Positions 1 to 8,749 of a DNA stretch of 64,000 nucleotides are shown one piece after another (position 1 is the stretch's first letter; every line of letters starts with the position of its first letter). Origin of the DNA: Mesorhizobium sp. CA8 (lineage in GTDB: Bacteria; Pseudomonadota; Alphaproteobacteria; Rhizobiales; Rhizobiaceae); the NCBI RefSeq assembly GCF_020164955.1, contig NZ_JAIUHG010000001.1:372001-436000 (forward strand), written 5' to 3'. The notes under the pieces were generated by a model that saw only the letters and a program-made list of their open reading frames with translations, did not search any database and was not told where the DNA came from. The translations under genes and the position numbers were made by a program.

Positions 1-2
1 CC

Positions 3-917
3 CTCTCGCCAAATCTGCGCGGCGCGCTGTTCATGGTCGTGGCCATGGTCGGCTTCACCTTGAACGATGCGATCACCAAATTCTCGTCCGAATCGATGAA
101 CATGGCGCAGGTCATGCTGGTGCGCGGCGCCTTCGCGTCCCTGTTCGTCGGCCTGCTCGCCTGGCGGCGCGGCGCGCTTGCCAATCCGGCCGCCATGCTG
201 CAGCCGATGGTGGCGACGCGCGTGGCCGGCGAAGCAGGCGCCACGGTATCGTTCCTGATCGCGCTTGCGCATTTGCCGATCGCCAACGTCTCGGCCGTGC
301 TGCAGGCGCTGCCGCTGGCGGTGACCATGGGCGCGGCGCTGTTCTTCGGCGAAGGCGTCGGCTGGCGGCGCTGGCTTGCTATTGCCGTCGGCTTCGCCGG
401 CGTGATGATCATCGTGCGGCCGGGCTTCGAAGGGTTCAGCGTCTATTCGCTGCTGGCATTGGCCAGCGTCGCCTGCTGCGCGGTGCGCGACCTCGCCACC
501 AAGCGCATCCCAGAGGCGATCCCGACCATGCTGGTGTCGACGGCGACCGCGCTTGCCATGACCGTTCTGGGCGCGCTGCTTTTGTCGCCAATGGGCGGCT
601 GGACGCCGATGAGCGGCCGGGCGACCACGCTTCTGGCGCTCGCGGCGGTGCTGGTGCTTATCGGCTATCAGTTCATCATCATGGCGATGCGCTCGGGCGA
701 CATCTCCTTCATCGCGCCTTTCCGCTACACGGCCCTGCTCTGGTCGATCCTGCTCGGCCTCGTCATTTTCGGCGACGTCCCCGACCTGCCCATGATCGTT
801 GGCGCCGCCACCATCATCGGCTCGGGCCTCTATGCGCTCTACCGCGAGCGCGTCGTCGGCAAGCAGCAACCTGCTGCCGAAAGCGCTGGACCCGACATGG
901 CGCCGGACGGCATATAG
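3..917 (+). CDS. EamA/DMT-family membrane transporter, 5' end outside window
   Basis: Inner-membrane transporter of the drug/metabolite superfamily. The reading frame is open to the left edge of the window, where residues LSPNLRGALF precede the first ATG at 33, so the true start lies outside. About ten hydrophobic segments are arranged as two EamA repeats, and the tail is short and hydrophilic. Substrate cannot be told from sequence; relatives export amino acids or metabolites. The next gene starts four bases after its stop, which may only reflect compact packing. Confidence 0.85.
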   Translation, partial: LSPNLRGALFMVVAMVGFTLNDAITKFSSESMNMAQVMLVRGAFASLFVGLLAWRRGALANPAAMLQPMVATRVAGEAGATVSFLIALAHLPIANVSAVLQALPLAVTMGAALFFGEGVGWRRWLAIAVGFAGVMIIVRPGFEGFSVYSLLALASVACCAVRDLATKRIPEAIPTMLVSTATALAMTVLGALLLSPMGGWTPMSGRATTLLALAAVLVLIGYQFIIMAMRSGDISFIAPFRYTALLWSILLGLVIFGDVPDLPMIVGAATIIGSGLYALYRERVVGKQQPAAESAGPDMAPDGI

Positions 918-921
918 GCCG

Positions 922-1554
922 ATGGACCGAAATGTCGCAGGGATCGTTCTGGCGGGGGGCCAGTCGCGCCGAATGGGCGGCGGCGACAAGCCGTTGCTTT
1001 CGCTGGGCAAAGCCAAGCTGATCGATCATGTTGCCGCGCGATTGAAGCCGCAGGTCGCGACCCTGGGGCTCAACGCGAACGGCGATCCGGCGCGGTTTGC
1101 CGCCATGGACCTGCCGGTGCTCGAAGATACGGTGCCGGGCCATGCCGGGCCGCTGGCGGGCATTCTCACCGGCCTCGAATGGGCGACGAGGCAAACGGGC
1201 TGCCGGTGGCTGATAAGCGCCGCCGGCGATACGCCGTTCTTCCCCGAAAACCTCGTCGAGCGCCTCGCAGCCGCAACCCGCGACCGCCCAGGCGCAATCG
1301 CCGTCGCCAGTTCGGACGGCAGATGGCACCCGACCTTCGCGCTCTGGCCGCTCGGCCTGCGCGACGCCCTGCGCCATTTCCTGGTCGATGAGGATAACCG
1401 GCGGGTTTCCGCCTTCATGGAGCGCCAGGGCTATGTCGAGGTCGAGTTCCCCATGATCGAGGCCGACGACAAAACGATCGATCCGTTCTTCAACGTCAAC
1501 ACACCGGACGATCTTGCGGCGGCGGAGCGTCTGTTGCAAAGGCTCAGGCCATGA
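922..1554 (+). CDS. mobA: Molybdenum cofactor guanylyltransferase MobA
   Basis: Transfers GMP from GTP to molybdopterin to form the guanine dinucleotide cofactor used by DMSO-reductase-family enzymes, in the cytoplasm. The N-terminus carries the nucleotidyltransferase signature IVLAGGQSRRMGGGDK at about residues 7-22. Length of 210 residues is normal for MobA. I chose the ATG at 922 because it puts that signature at the N-terminus; a longer frame starting at 799 would overlap the transporter gene. The stop overlaps the mobB start as ATGA, so the two are translationally coupled. Confidence 0.93.
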   Translation: MDRNVAGIVLAGGQSRRMGGGDKPLLSLGKAKLIDHVAARLKPQVATLGLNANGDPARFAAMDLPVLEDTVPGHAGPLAGILTGLEWATRQTGCRWLISAAGDTPFFPENLVERLAAATRDRPGAIAVASSDGRWHPTFALWPLGLRDALRHFLVDEDNRRVSAFMERQGYVEVEFPMIEADDKTIDPFFNVNTPDDLAAAERLLQRLRP

Positions 1555-2066
1555 GACGCGTATTCGGCATCACCGGCTGGAAGAACTCCGGCAAGACGAC
1601 CCTGACGGAAAAGCTGGTCACCGAACTGGTGGCGCGTGGCTGGACAGTGTCGACGGTGAAGCACGCCCACCATGACTTCGACATCGACAAGCCGGGCACC
1701 GACAGTTTCCGCCATCGGCAGGCGGGCGCGACGGAGGTCGCGATCGTCTCCGGTCGGCGCTGGGCGCTGATGCACGAATTGCGGGCCGAGGACGAGCCGA
1801 CGCTGGACGATATCCTGGCGCGGCTATCGCCCACGGACATCGTGCTGGTCGAAGGCTACAAGCGCGAAGCGCACAAGAAAATCGAGGCAAGGCGGCTCGA
1901 AGCCAAGGACCGAACGCCACTTTCGGCCAACGATCCCAACATCGTCGCGGTCGCCGCCGACTTTGCAGTCGAAGGCGAGGACCTGCCGGTTTTCGACCTC
2001 AACGACACCAAATCGATAGCCGACTTTGTCGAGCGCAGCACAGGTCTCGTTGCTCGAACCAAGTAA
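1551..2066 (+). CDS. mobB: Molybdopterin-guanine dinucleotide biosynthesis protein MobB
   Basis: GTP-binding partner of MobA that aids molybdenum-cofactor maturation. A P-loop is visible at the N-terminus (GITGWKNSGKTT, about residues 6-17), followed by VKHAHHDFDIDKPGTDS, typical of MobB. Length of 171 residues is normal. It overlaps mobA by four bases, giving a two-gene operon. About 150 bases of non-coding sequence follow before the ABC transporter genes. Confidence 0.93.
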   Translation: MRRVFGITGWKNSGKTTLTEKLVTELVARGWTVSTVKHAHHDFDIDKPGTDSFRHRQAGATEVAIVSGRRWALMHELRAEDEPTLDDILARLSPTDIVLVEGYKREAHKKIEARRLEAKDRTPLSANDPNIVAVAADFAVEGEDLPVFDLNDTKSIADFVERSTGLVARTK

Positions 2067-2218
2067 CGCAGCGGCACGTCCTGACTGTCGTTTGCCGTTG
2101 ATTTGCAGTTGCTTTTTTCTTGGAAAGAGTGGGAGTATCCGCCCCAGCGGGCGGTCAGGAAACGACCGCCCACAAGAGCCGCCCGGGACAGCGGCCATGA
2201 CAATATGAGAGGATTATC

Positions 2219-3004
2219 ATGCGTATTGCACTGCGTATCGCGCTTGCCGCTTCGGCCGCGCTGCTGACACTTGGCGTCGCCCAGGCTCAGGAAAAGACCC
2301 TGAGGATCGGCACCGAAGGCGCGTACCCGCCCTTCAACAACCTGACCTCCGACGGCCAGCTGGTCGGCTTCGACATCGATATCGCCAAGGCGCTCTGCGA
2401 CGAGATGAAAGTGAAATGCACCTTCGTCGCGCAGGATTGGGACGGCATCATCCCGGCGCTTCAGGCCGGCAAATTCGACGCCATCGTCGCCTCGATGTCG
2501 ATCACGCCCGAACGACAGGAAAAGGTCGACTTCACCCACAAATACTACAACACCCCGTCTGCCATCGCCGTGCCGAAGGATTCGCTGGTCAAGGGTGTGA
2601 CTAAGGAAGATCTCGCCGGCAAGACCATCGGCGTCGCCACCACCACCACGCACTACAACTATGCTTCGAAGACCTACACGGACAGCACCATCAAGGGCTA
2701 TCCGAGCAGCCCCGAGGAACAGGCTGACCTCGCCAATGGTCGTCTCGATGCGATCGAGGACGACATCGTCGTGCTGCAGCAGTGGCTGGATTCGCCGGAC
2801 GGCGCCTGCTGCAAGATCCTCGGCCAGCCCTCGCCGCAGCCGGTCGAGATCTTCGGACCGGGCGCGGGCATTGCCGTGCGCAAGGGCGAGACCGATCTGG
2901 TCAACAAGCTCAACAACGCGATCGACGCCATCCGCAAGAACGGAAAGTACAAAGAAATCAACGACAAGTACTTCAAGTTCGACGTCTACGGCGCCGAATC
3001 CTGA
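2219..3004 (+). CDS. Amino-acid ABC transporter substrate-binding protein (family 3)
   Basis: Periplasmic binding protein of the polar amino-acid family (lysine/arginine/ornithine/histidine type). It has a Sec signal peptide of about 24 residues ending AQAQ, then the family start KTLRIGTEGAYPPFNN. Length of 261 residues is typical. It heads a gene set with two permeases of the HisQ/HisM type. A stable hairpin just after its stop (3015-3044) probably separates its higher expression from the permeases. Exact ligand cannot be assigned. Confidence 0.92.
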   Translation: MRIALRIALAASAALLTLGVAQAQEKTLRIGTEGAYPPFNNLTSDGQLVGFDIDIAKALCDEMKVKCTFVAQDWDGIIPALQAGKFDAIVASMSITPERQEKVDFTHKYYNTPSAIAVPKDSLVKGVTKEDLAGKTIGVATTTTHYNYASKTYTDSTIKGYPSSPEEQADLANGRLDAIEDDIVVLQQWLDSPDGACCKILGQPSPQPVEIFGPGAGIAVRKGETDLVNKLNNAIDAIRKNGKYKEINDKYFKFDVYGAES

Positions 3005-3014
3005 TCGATAAGCC

Positions 3015-3044
3015 AAGGGCGGCGAGCCATCCCTCGTCGCCCTT
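3015..3044 (+). terminator. Intercistronic hairpin after the binding-protein gene
   Basis: A 12-base-pair stem (3015-3026 with 3033-3044, one G-T pair) closes a six-base loop and starts 10 bases after the stop codon. There is no T-run behind it, so it is more likely an mRNA-stabilising or processing element than a full terminator. This arrangement often raises binding protein over permease levels. Confidence 0.6.
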
Positions 3045-3082
3045 AAATCCATCCGGGACCGCCACGGAGACACGACCCGTCA

Positions 3083-3799
3083 ATGCCGGCCCAAAGCATT
3101 TGGACACTTCTCAGCTGGGGACCGGATGGCTGGAGTGACGATATTGCCTCTGGTGTGCTGGTCACCATTGCATTGGCGCTCGCCACATTGCCGATCGGCC
3201 TGGTGATCGGCTTTTTCGTCGCCTTCGCCAAACAGCATGAAGAGCCGTCGCTGCGGCTCGCCGGCAACATCTACACCACGGTCTTTCGCGGTCTGCCGGA
3301 ACTGGTGACGCTGTTCCTGTTCTTCTTCGGCATGCCGCTTCTGTTGCAATATGTCGTGCGGCTGTTCAATCCGGACGCGACGATCGACGTCAACAGCTTC
3401 GTCGCCGGCATGATCGTGCTGGCGCTGATCTTTTCCTCTTATGCCAGCGAGGTCTTCCTCTCCGCGTTCCGCGCCATTCCGAAAGGCCAATATGAGGGTG
3501 GCTACGCTATTGGCCTGTCGACATGGCAGACGATGCGGCTGGTGATCCTGCCGCAGCTGATACGTATCGCTTTTCCGGGCCTCGAAAATTGCTGGCTGAG
3601 CCTGCTCAAGGACACCTCGCTGGTTTCGGTCGTCAATCTCGCGGAGACCCTGCGCCAGTCCGGCGTGGCGGCGCGCGTCACCAAGCATTCGTTCCTCTTC
3701 TACAGCGTCGCGGCGCTGATCTTCCTGGCGCTGGCCGTCCTGTCGTCGATCGCCACGAGCTACATCCTGCGCTACCTCGGACGGAGGGAAGCGCGATGA
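3083..3799 (+). CDS. Amino-acid ABC transporter permease (HisQ type)
   Basis: Inner-membrane permease subunit of the polar amino-acid uptake system. It is a 238-residue protein with about five hydrophobic segments, the family segment FRGLPELVTLFLFFFG, and the cytoplasmic coupling loop with GLSTWQTMRLVILPQ. Its stop overlaps the next permease start as ATGA. It presumably forms a heterodimer with that neighbour. Confidence 0.92.
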   Translation: MPAQSIWTLLSWGPDGWSDDIASGVLVTIALALATLPIGLVIGFFVAFAKQHEEPSLRLAGNIYTTVFRGLPELVTLFLFFFGMPLLLQYVVRLFNPDATIDVNSFVAGMIVLALIFSSYASEVFLSAFRAIPKGQYEGGYAIGLSTWQTMRLVILPQLIRIAFPGLENCWLSLLKDTSLVSVVNLAETLRQSGVAARVTKHSFLFYSVAALIFLALAVLSSIATSYILRYLGRREAR

Positions 3800-4620
3800 G
3801 CGTCAGCCAGGCTATCGTCATCGACAAGCCGCCGCCGCAAGCGCGCGGCTGGCCGCGGGTCCGCATCCTCGGCTACGCGCTGGTCGGCATCTGGATGCTT
3901 TTCGGCCTCGGCATCGTCGCCTACCTTGTCTATGCCTGGAATGCCGAATTCTTCGCCCGATATGCTCCCGCCTATCTGCAGGGCCTGGGCACCACCCTGT
4001 CGCTGGTCAGCATTTCGATGGTCCTTGGCGCCATCCTGTCGCTTCCGGTCGCCTATGGCCGCATGTCGAAGAACCCGTTCCTGTCCGGGCTCGCCTATTG
4101 CTACGTCTATTTCTTCCGCGGCACGCCGCTGCTCGTGCAGACCTACCTGGTCTATTACGGCATCGGCTCGTTCCGCCCTGAGCTTGAGACGGTCGGGCTG
4201 TGGTGGTTCTTCCGCGAGGCCTTCTATTGCGGCGTCTTTGCCTTCTCGCTCAACACCGCCGCCTACCAGGCAGAAATCCTGCGCGGCGCCATCGAAAGCG
4301 TGCCGCTCGGCCAATGGGAAGGTGCCGCTTCGCTTGGCTTGCACAAATTGCAGACGCTGCGCAAAGTGGTCCTGCCGCAGGCGATCATCGTCGCGCTGAG
4401 ACCCTATGGCAACGAGCTCATCCTGATGATCAAGGCTTCCGCGATCGTCGCCATCATCACCGTCTACGACCTGATGGGCAACGCCAAGCTCGCCTATGCG
4501 AAATCCTTCGACATCCAAGCCTATATCTGGGTGGCGATCGTCTATCTGGTGATGGTCGAAATCCTGCGCCATGGCGTCGAGTGGATCGAGCGCCGCATCA
4601 CCGTCCATCTGCATCGATAG
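3796..4620 (+). CDS. Amino-acid ABC transporter permease (HisM type)
   Basis: Second permease of the polar amino-acid ABC system, 274 residues. It shows FFRGTPLLVQTYLVYYG and the ATPase-coupling loop GLHKLQTLRKVVLPQAI. The start at 3796 is chosen because it makes a four-base overlap with the upstream permease; an open frame extends further upstream but lies inside that gene. No ATP-binding subunit follows, so the transporter must borrow an ATPase encoded elsewhere. Confidence 0.92.
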   Translation: MSVSQAIVIDKPPPQARGWPRVRILGYALVGIWMLFGLGIVAYLVYAWNAEFFARYAPAYLQGLGTTLSLVSISMVLGAILSLPVAYGRMSKNPFLSGLAYCYVYFFRGTPLLVQTYLVYYGIGSFRPELETVGLWWFFREAFYCGVFAFSLNTAAYQAEILRGAIESVPLGQWEGAASLGLHKLQTLRKVVLPQAIIVALRPYGNELILMIKASAIVAIITVYDLMGNAKLAYAKSFDIQAYIWVAIVYLVMVEILRHGVEWIERRITVHLHR

Positions 4621-4734
4621 ATTGCCGCTCGGTCGCCTGCACCAGCCGATGCCGCGCTGCGTGCCTTGACGAATTTTTCGCATGGCCTAGACCTTCCGCC
4701 ACTGGAAACTGTGTTTTGTTGGAAGGCAGGCTTT

Positions 4735-5604
4735 ATGGCATCGGTTGCATTTCTCGGTCTTGGCGTCATGGGTTATCCGATGGCCGGACACCTCTGGAAC
4801 AAGGGCGGCCATGACGTCACCGTCTACAACCGCACCAAGGCCAAGGCCGAGCAGTGGGTGGCCCAGCATGGCGGCAAACTGGCGCTGACGCCGGCCGAAG
4901 CAGCCGAAGGCAAGGACTTCGTTTTCTCCTGCGTCGGCAACGACGATGATCTGCGCTCGGTCACGACCGGCGCGAACGGCGCCTTCGCCGCGATGAAGAA
5001 GGGCGCCATCTTCATCGACAACACCACCGCCTCGGCCGAGGTGGCGCGCGAGCTTGACGAAGCCGCGTGCGAGGCCGGCTTCTCCTTCCTCGATGCGCCG
5101 GTATCCGGTGGCCAAGCCGGCGCCGAGAACGGCGTGCTCACCGTCATGGTCGGCGGCTCAAAGACCGCCTTCGACAAGGCGAAGCCCGTCATCGACGCCT
5201 ACGCCCGCATGGTCGGCCTGATGGGGTCGGCCGGCGCCGGCCAGCTCACAAAGATGATCAACCAAATCTGCATCGCGGGCCTCGTCCAGGGGCTGGCCGA
5301 GGGCATCCATTTCGGCAAGAAGGCCGGCCTCGACATCGAAAAGGTCGTCGAGGTGATCTCCAAAGGGGCGGCCGGCTCCTGGCAGATGGAGAACCGCCAC
5401 AAGACGATGAATGCCGGCAAATACGATTTCGGCTTCGCGGTCGACTGGATGCGCAAGGATCTCGGCATCTGCCTGGCGGAGGCCAACCGCAATGGCGCCA
5501 AGCTGCCGGTGACGGCGCTTGTCGACCAGTTCTACAAGGACGTGCAGGACATGGGCGGCAAGCGCTGGGACACGTCCTCGCTGCTTGCGCGCCTGGAAAG
5601 ATAG
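4735..5604 (+). CDS. NAD(P)-dependent beta-hydroxyacid dehydrogenase
   Basis: Oxidoreductase of the 3-hydroxyisobutyrate / tartronate-semialdehyde reductase family. The Rossmann motif GLGVMGYPMAGHL begins at residue 7. The substrate loop DAPVSGGQAGAENG and the catalytic-Lys segment GAGQLTKMINQ are both present. The 289-residue length is normal. ATG 4735 is chosen over an upstream start because it places the Rossmann strand at the N-terminus. Substrate within the family is not resolved. Confidence 0.88.
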   Translation: MASVAFLGLGVMGYPMAGHLWNKGGHDVTVYNRTKAKAEQWVAQHGGKLALTPAEAAEGKDFVFSCVGNDDDLRSVTTGANGAFAAMKKGAIFIDNTTASAEVARELDEAACEAGFSFLDAPVSGGQAGAENGVLTVMVGGSKTAFDKAKPVIDAYARMVGLMGSAGAGQLTKMINQICIAGLVQGLAEGIHFGKKAGLDIEKVVEVISKGAAGSWQMENRHKTMNAGKYDFGFAVDWMRKDLGICLAEANRNGAKLPVTALVDQFYKDVQDMGGKRWDTSSLLARLER

Positions 5605-5610
5605 GTGACG

Positions 5611-6315
5611 ATGCCCCTGCCCGATCCGAGCTGGAGCGCCGACGACATCGTTGCGCATTTGCGCGCGATCGGCACCGAGGCGAACCGGGCGGGCATGGCG
5701 CGCTACGGCATCAACACCGCCAGCGCACTCGGCGTCGGCAATTCGCAATTGCGGCCATTGGCGCGCAAGCTGAAGAAAAACCACGAGCGGTCGCTTCTGC
5801 TGTGGGACAGCGGTGTCCGCGAAGCGCGGCTGATGGCGGCCTTCACCGGCGAGCCTAAGAAGGTCGACATCGATCAATGCCGGCGCTGGGCCGCAGATTT
5901 CGACAGCTGGGAGATCGTCGACACCGTAGCGGACCTCTTTGCCTTGACGCCATTCTGGCGTGAATTGATAGACGAGTTCGCCGAAGACGACCGCGAATTC
6001 GTTCGGCGCACCGCCTTTGCCATGCTGGCCTGGAGCGCGGTGCATCTCAAGAAAGAGCCGGACGCGACGTTCCTTGCCTATCTGCCGCTGATCGAGAAAC
6101 ATGCCGGCGATCCGCGTAATTTCGTCCGCAAGGCGGTCAATTGGGCGCTGCGGCAGATCGGCAAGCGCTCGATGAGCCTGCACGCCCCTGCCCTTGCGCT
6201 GGCGGAAAGATTGGCGGCATCGTCCGACAAAACGGCGCGCTGGATCGGCAAGGATGCGGTGAAGGAACTGACGGATGCCAGACAGCTCGAAAGGCTCGCA
6301 GCCGCAAAAGCCTGA
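5611..6315 (+). CDS. DNA alkylation repair protein (AlkD-like HEAT repeat)
   Basis: All-helical HEAT-repeat protein of the AlkC/AlkD family, whose members excise alkylated bases without base flipping. The characteristic pattern is NRAGMARYGI near the N-terminus, then repeated Arg/Trp-rich helices (WEIVDTVADLF, FVRKAVNWALRQIG). The GTG at 5605 is an alternative start, six bases upstream and directly abutting the previous stop; I prefer ATG 5611 with GGAAAG ten bases before. It overlaps the next gene by 41 bases. Confidence 0.8.
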   Translation: MPLPDPSWSADDIVAHLRAIGTEANRAGMARYGINTASALGVGNSQLRPLARKLKKNHERSLLLWDSGVREARLMAAFTGEPKKVDIDQCRRWAADFDSWEIVDTVADLFALTPFWRELIDEFAEDDREFVRRTAFAMLAWSAVHLKKEPDATFLAYLPLIEKHAGDPRNFVRKAVNWALRQIGKRSMSLHAPALALAERLAASSDKTARWIGKDAVKELTDARQLERLAAAKA

Positions 6316-6853
6316 CCTTGCCGGGATTCGGTTCGTCGAGGTGACGCCAGAGACACGCGCCGACTTCGAAAATCTGTTCGAGCAGCCGGGTGCGCCGAAA
6401 TATTGCTGGTGCATGGCCTGGCGCCGTTCCAGCCGCGAGCACATTGAGAACGACGAGAAGAAGCGCATGATGATGGCGCTCATCGATGCTGGCACCCCGG
6501 TCGGCATCCTCGCAGAGTTGGACGGCAGACCGGTCGGCTGGTGCTCGGTCGCGCCGCGCGAGACATACCGGAAACTTTCAAAACAGCAGGACGACACCGA
6601 GACCGGCGTGTGGTCGATCGTCTGCTTCTATGTCCCAAGGGCCTTGCGCGGCGGCGGACTGGCCTCCGCTTTGCTTGACGCTGCGATCGACCATGCCTTC
6701 AGCAAAGGCGCGTATATAATCGAGGCCTATGCCGTCGACGAGGCCGCGCCGAGCTACCGCTTCATGGGCTTTCGCGACATGTTCGCCGCGCGCGGCTTCC
6801 ATGAGACCGGAACCGCCGGCACGCGCCGGCATGTGATGCGGCTAAGCCGTTGA
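6275..6853 (+). CDS. GNAT-family N-acetyltransferase
   Basis: Cytoplasmic acetyltransferase of 192 residues. The acetyl-CoA-binding segment VPRALRGGGLASALLDAA (R-G-G-G-L-A) is visible at about residues 123-140. An unusual N-terminal part contains CWCMAWRR, seen in a GNAT subgroup. Its start lies inside the end of the upstream DNA-repair gene in another frame, so the two may be coupled. Substrate unknown. Confidence 0.8.
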   Translation: MPDSSKGSQPQKPDLAGIRFVEVTPETRADFENLFEQPGAPKYCWCMAWRRSSREHIENDEKKRMMMALIDAGTPVGILAELDGRPVGWCSVAPRETYRKLSKQQDDTETGVWSIVCFYVPRALRGGGLASALLDAAIDHAFSKGAYIIEAYAVDEAAPSYRFMGFRDMFAARGFHETGTAGTRRHVMRLSR

Positions 6854-6917
6854 GCCCGGACCGGTCACGACGCTTTTACTCGATTCCGGAAATCGGCTGG
6901 CGGAGGATGGAACAACC

Positions 6918-7490
6918 ATGAGCAAGCGTTTCAAATCATGCGCGGCCCTGACAGCCGTGCTCCTGCTCACCGCCTCGGGAGCCGATGCGGCGGCCGATGT
7001 CGCGCATATCTTCTGGAAGGATCTGCGCCCCGCGGCGCAGGCGATAGCCGAGGACGCAAATCTGCCGATGATCGCGGCAAAACTGCCCGACCATGGCGAG
7101 ACCTTGTCGCTCAATCTGCAGGACAAGACGATACAATTAGCCGGCTATGCTTTGCCGGTCGATCGCGAGGGTGACCTTGTCTACCAATTCCTGCTGGTGC
7201 CGTGGACCGGCGCCTGCAGCCACATGCCGACGCCGCCACCCAACCAGATCGTGCTGGTCACGCCGGCGCATCCTTACAAGATGAAAGAGGCTTACGAGCC
7301 GGTCGCGGTCACCGGCGTGCTGAGGCCCGGCATGGAGAAAAGCCAGCTGTTCATCCTCGACGGCGTCTCGATCGTCCAGTCCGGCTACACCGTGCGCAAG
7401 GCCGAGGTGGCGAGCGTCGACAGCGTGCCGGACACCGTGACGCTGCCGGTCAACTCGCCGTGGAATTTCCTCGACAAGAAGAAAAACTAA
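6918..7490 (+). CDS. Periplasmic DUF3299-type protein
   Basis: Secreted protein of 190 residues with a signal peptide of about 25 residues ending ADAAAD. The core, with KTIQLAGYALPVDREG and LLVPWTGACSHMPTPPPNQ, matches the DUF3299 family, whose biochemical role is unknown. An ATG with upstream GGAGG sets the start. It stands alone, with the Lrp-type regulator convergent 14 bases downstream. Confidence 0.8.
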   Translation: MSKRFKSCAALTAVLLLTASGADAAADVAHIFWKDLRPAAQAIAEDANLPMIAAKLPDHGETLSLNLQDKTIQLAGYALPVDREGDLVYQFLLVPWTGACSHMPTPPPNQIVLVTPAHPYKMKEAYEPVAVTGVLRPGMEKSQLFILDGVSIVQSGYTVRKAEVASVDSVPDTVTLPVNSPWNFLDKKKN

Positions 7491-7504
7491 GGCCTGCCTG
7501 GCGC

Positions 7505-7996
7505 CTACGCCGCGTTGGCGCCCGATTCCTTGTCCAGCACCATGTAGTCGAGCGGGATTTCGGTCGTGTACTTGATCTGCTCCATGGCGAAGGATGACGA
7601 GACGTCGCGGATCTCGATTTTAGCGATCAGCCGCTTGTAGAAAGCGTCATAGGCGGCGATGTCCGGAACCACCACGCGCAGGAGGTAATCGACGTCGCCG
7701 CTCATGCGGTAGAACTCGACCACTTCCGGGAATTCCTGGATGACCTCGGAGAAGCGCCGCAGCCATTCATGGCTGTGCGAATTGGTGCGGATCGACACAA
7801 AGACGGTGACGCGCACATTGACCTTCTCATGATCGAGGATGGCGACGCGACGTTTGATGACGCCCTCCTCCTCGAGCTTCTGGATGCGCCGCCAGCACGG
7901 CGTGGTCGACAGGCCGACTTTCTTGGCGACATCGGCGACCGCGAGCGTCGCGTCCTCCTGCAGGAGGCGGAGAATTTTTCTATCAAGGCGATCCAT
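7505..7996 (-). CDS. Lrp/AsnC-family transcriptional regulator
   Basis: DNA-binding regulator, usually amino-acid responsive, 163 residues. The N-terminal winged helix is LDRKILRLLQEDATLAVADV followed by STTPCWRRIQKLEEEGVI. The C-terminal RAM ligand domain follows (SGDVDYLLRVVVPD). The internal ATG at 7996 is chosen because it begins the canonical MDRLDRKIL start; a longer frame begins at 8050. Targets are not evident; about 110 bases separate it from the glycosylase gene. Confidence 0.9.
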   Translation of the reverse strand: MDRLDRKILRLLQEDATLAVADVAKKVGLSTTPCWRRIQKLEEEGVIKRRVAILDHEKVNVRVTVFVSIRTNSHSHEWLRRFSEVIQEFPEVVEFYRMSGDVDYLLRVVVPDIAAYDAFYKRLIAKIEIRDVSSSFAMEQIKYTTEIPLDYMVLDKESGANAA

Positions 7997-8103
7997 GCGA
8001 GGCTCCAGGGGAATAGTTTGGCTATAATCCCCTTTATCCGAGCCTTTCACAAGAAAGAAATTCTGCCAAGAGTGGTAAAAGCGAGTGATTTCTTGCAGGA
8101 TGC

Positions 8104-8739
8104 CTAATCGATGCGATAGCGGATTTCCGACCTGAGAAAGGGCAGCAAATCCATTTCAAACCAGGGATTCTTCTTCAGCCAGCCGGTGTTTCGCCAGGAC
8201 GGATGCGGCAGCGGCAGCACTTTGGGCATGGCCGGTCCATCCCATATGGCGCGCCAGTTCCTGACCGTCTCGGTCAGCGACGGCAGCCGTATCGTGCCCA
8301 TATGCCAGGCCTGCGCATAACCGCCGATGGTCAGCACCAGGTCGATCTGCGGCATCAGCGCCATCAGGTCCGGGCGCCAAGCCGGAGCGCATTCGCGACG
8401 CGGCGGCAGGTCGCCGCCCTTGGCGTCCTGGCCGGGAAAGCAAAAGCCCATCGGCACGATGGCGAACTTTTCTGTGTCGTAGAATTCCTGCGCGCTGACG
8501 CCGAGCCAGTTTCTCAGCCGGTCCCCCGAGGCATCGGTGAACGGCATGCCCGACACATGCACCTTGGTGCCCGGCGCCTGGCCTGCAAGCAGGATCCGCG
8601 CCGTGGAGGACGGCTGCAGCACCGGCCGCGGCTCATGCGGCAGGGGCCGGCCGTGTGGCTCGTCGACGCAGATACGGCAGGCCCGCACCCTTTCGGTGAG
8701 GCGCTCCAGCGCTTGTCTCATATCGGGCGGATTATCCAA
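8104..8739 (-). CDS. Uracil-DNA glycosylase superfamily protein
   Basis: Probable DNA repair glycosylase of 211 residues. Motif 1 reads LLAGQAPGTKVHVSG and the C-terminal motif LPLPHPSWRNTGWLKKNPWF contains the family H-P-S. Two N-terminal Cys (CRIC) are not the full four-Cys iron-sulfur set of family 4, so this is a divergent branch. Substrate range is not resolved. The GST gene lies immediately downstream in coordinate order, on the same strand. Confidence 0.82.
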   Translation of the reverse strand: MDNPPDMRQALERLTERVRACRICVDEPHGRPLPHEPRPVLQPSSTARILLAGQAPGTKVHVSGMPFTDASGDRLRNWLGVSAQEFYDTEKFAIVPMGFCFPGQDAKGGDLPPRRECAPAWRPDLMALMPQIDLVLTIGGYAQAWHMGTIRLPSLTETVRNWRAIWDGPAMPKVLPLPHPSWRNTGWLKKNPWFEMDLLPFLRSEIRYRID

Positions 8740-8749
8740 TTTCTGCCGC

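Noticed and set aside
1856..3073. A 405-codon minus-strand frame over mobB and the binding-protein gene
   Set aside because: Shadow of two supported genes; no ribosome site or recognisable family.
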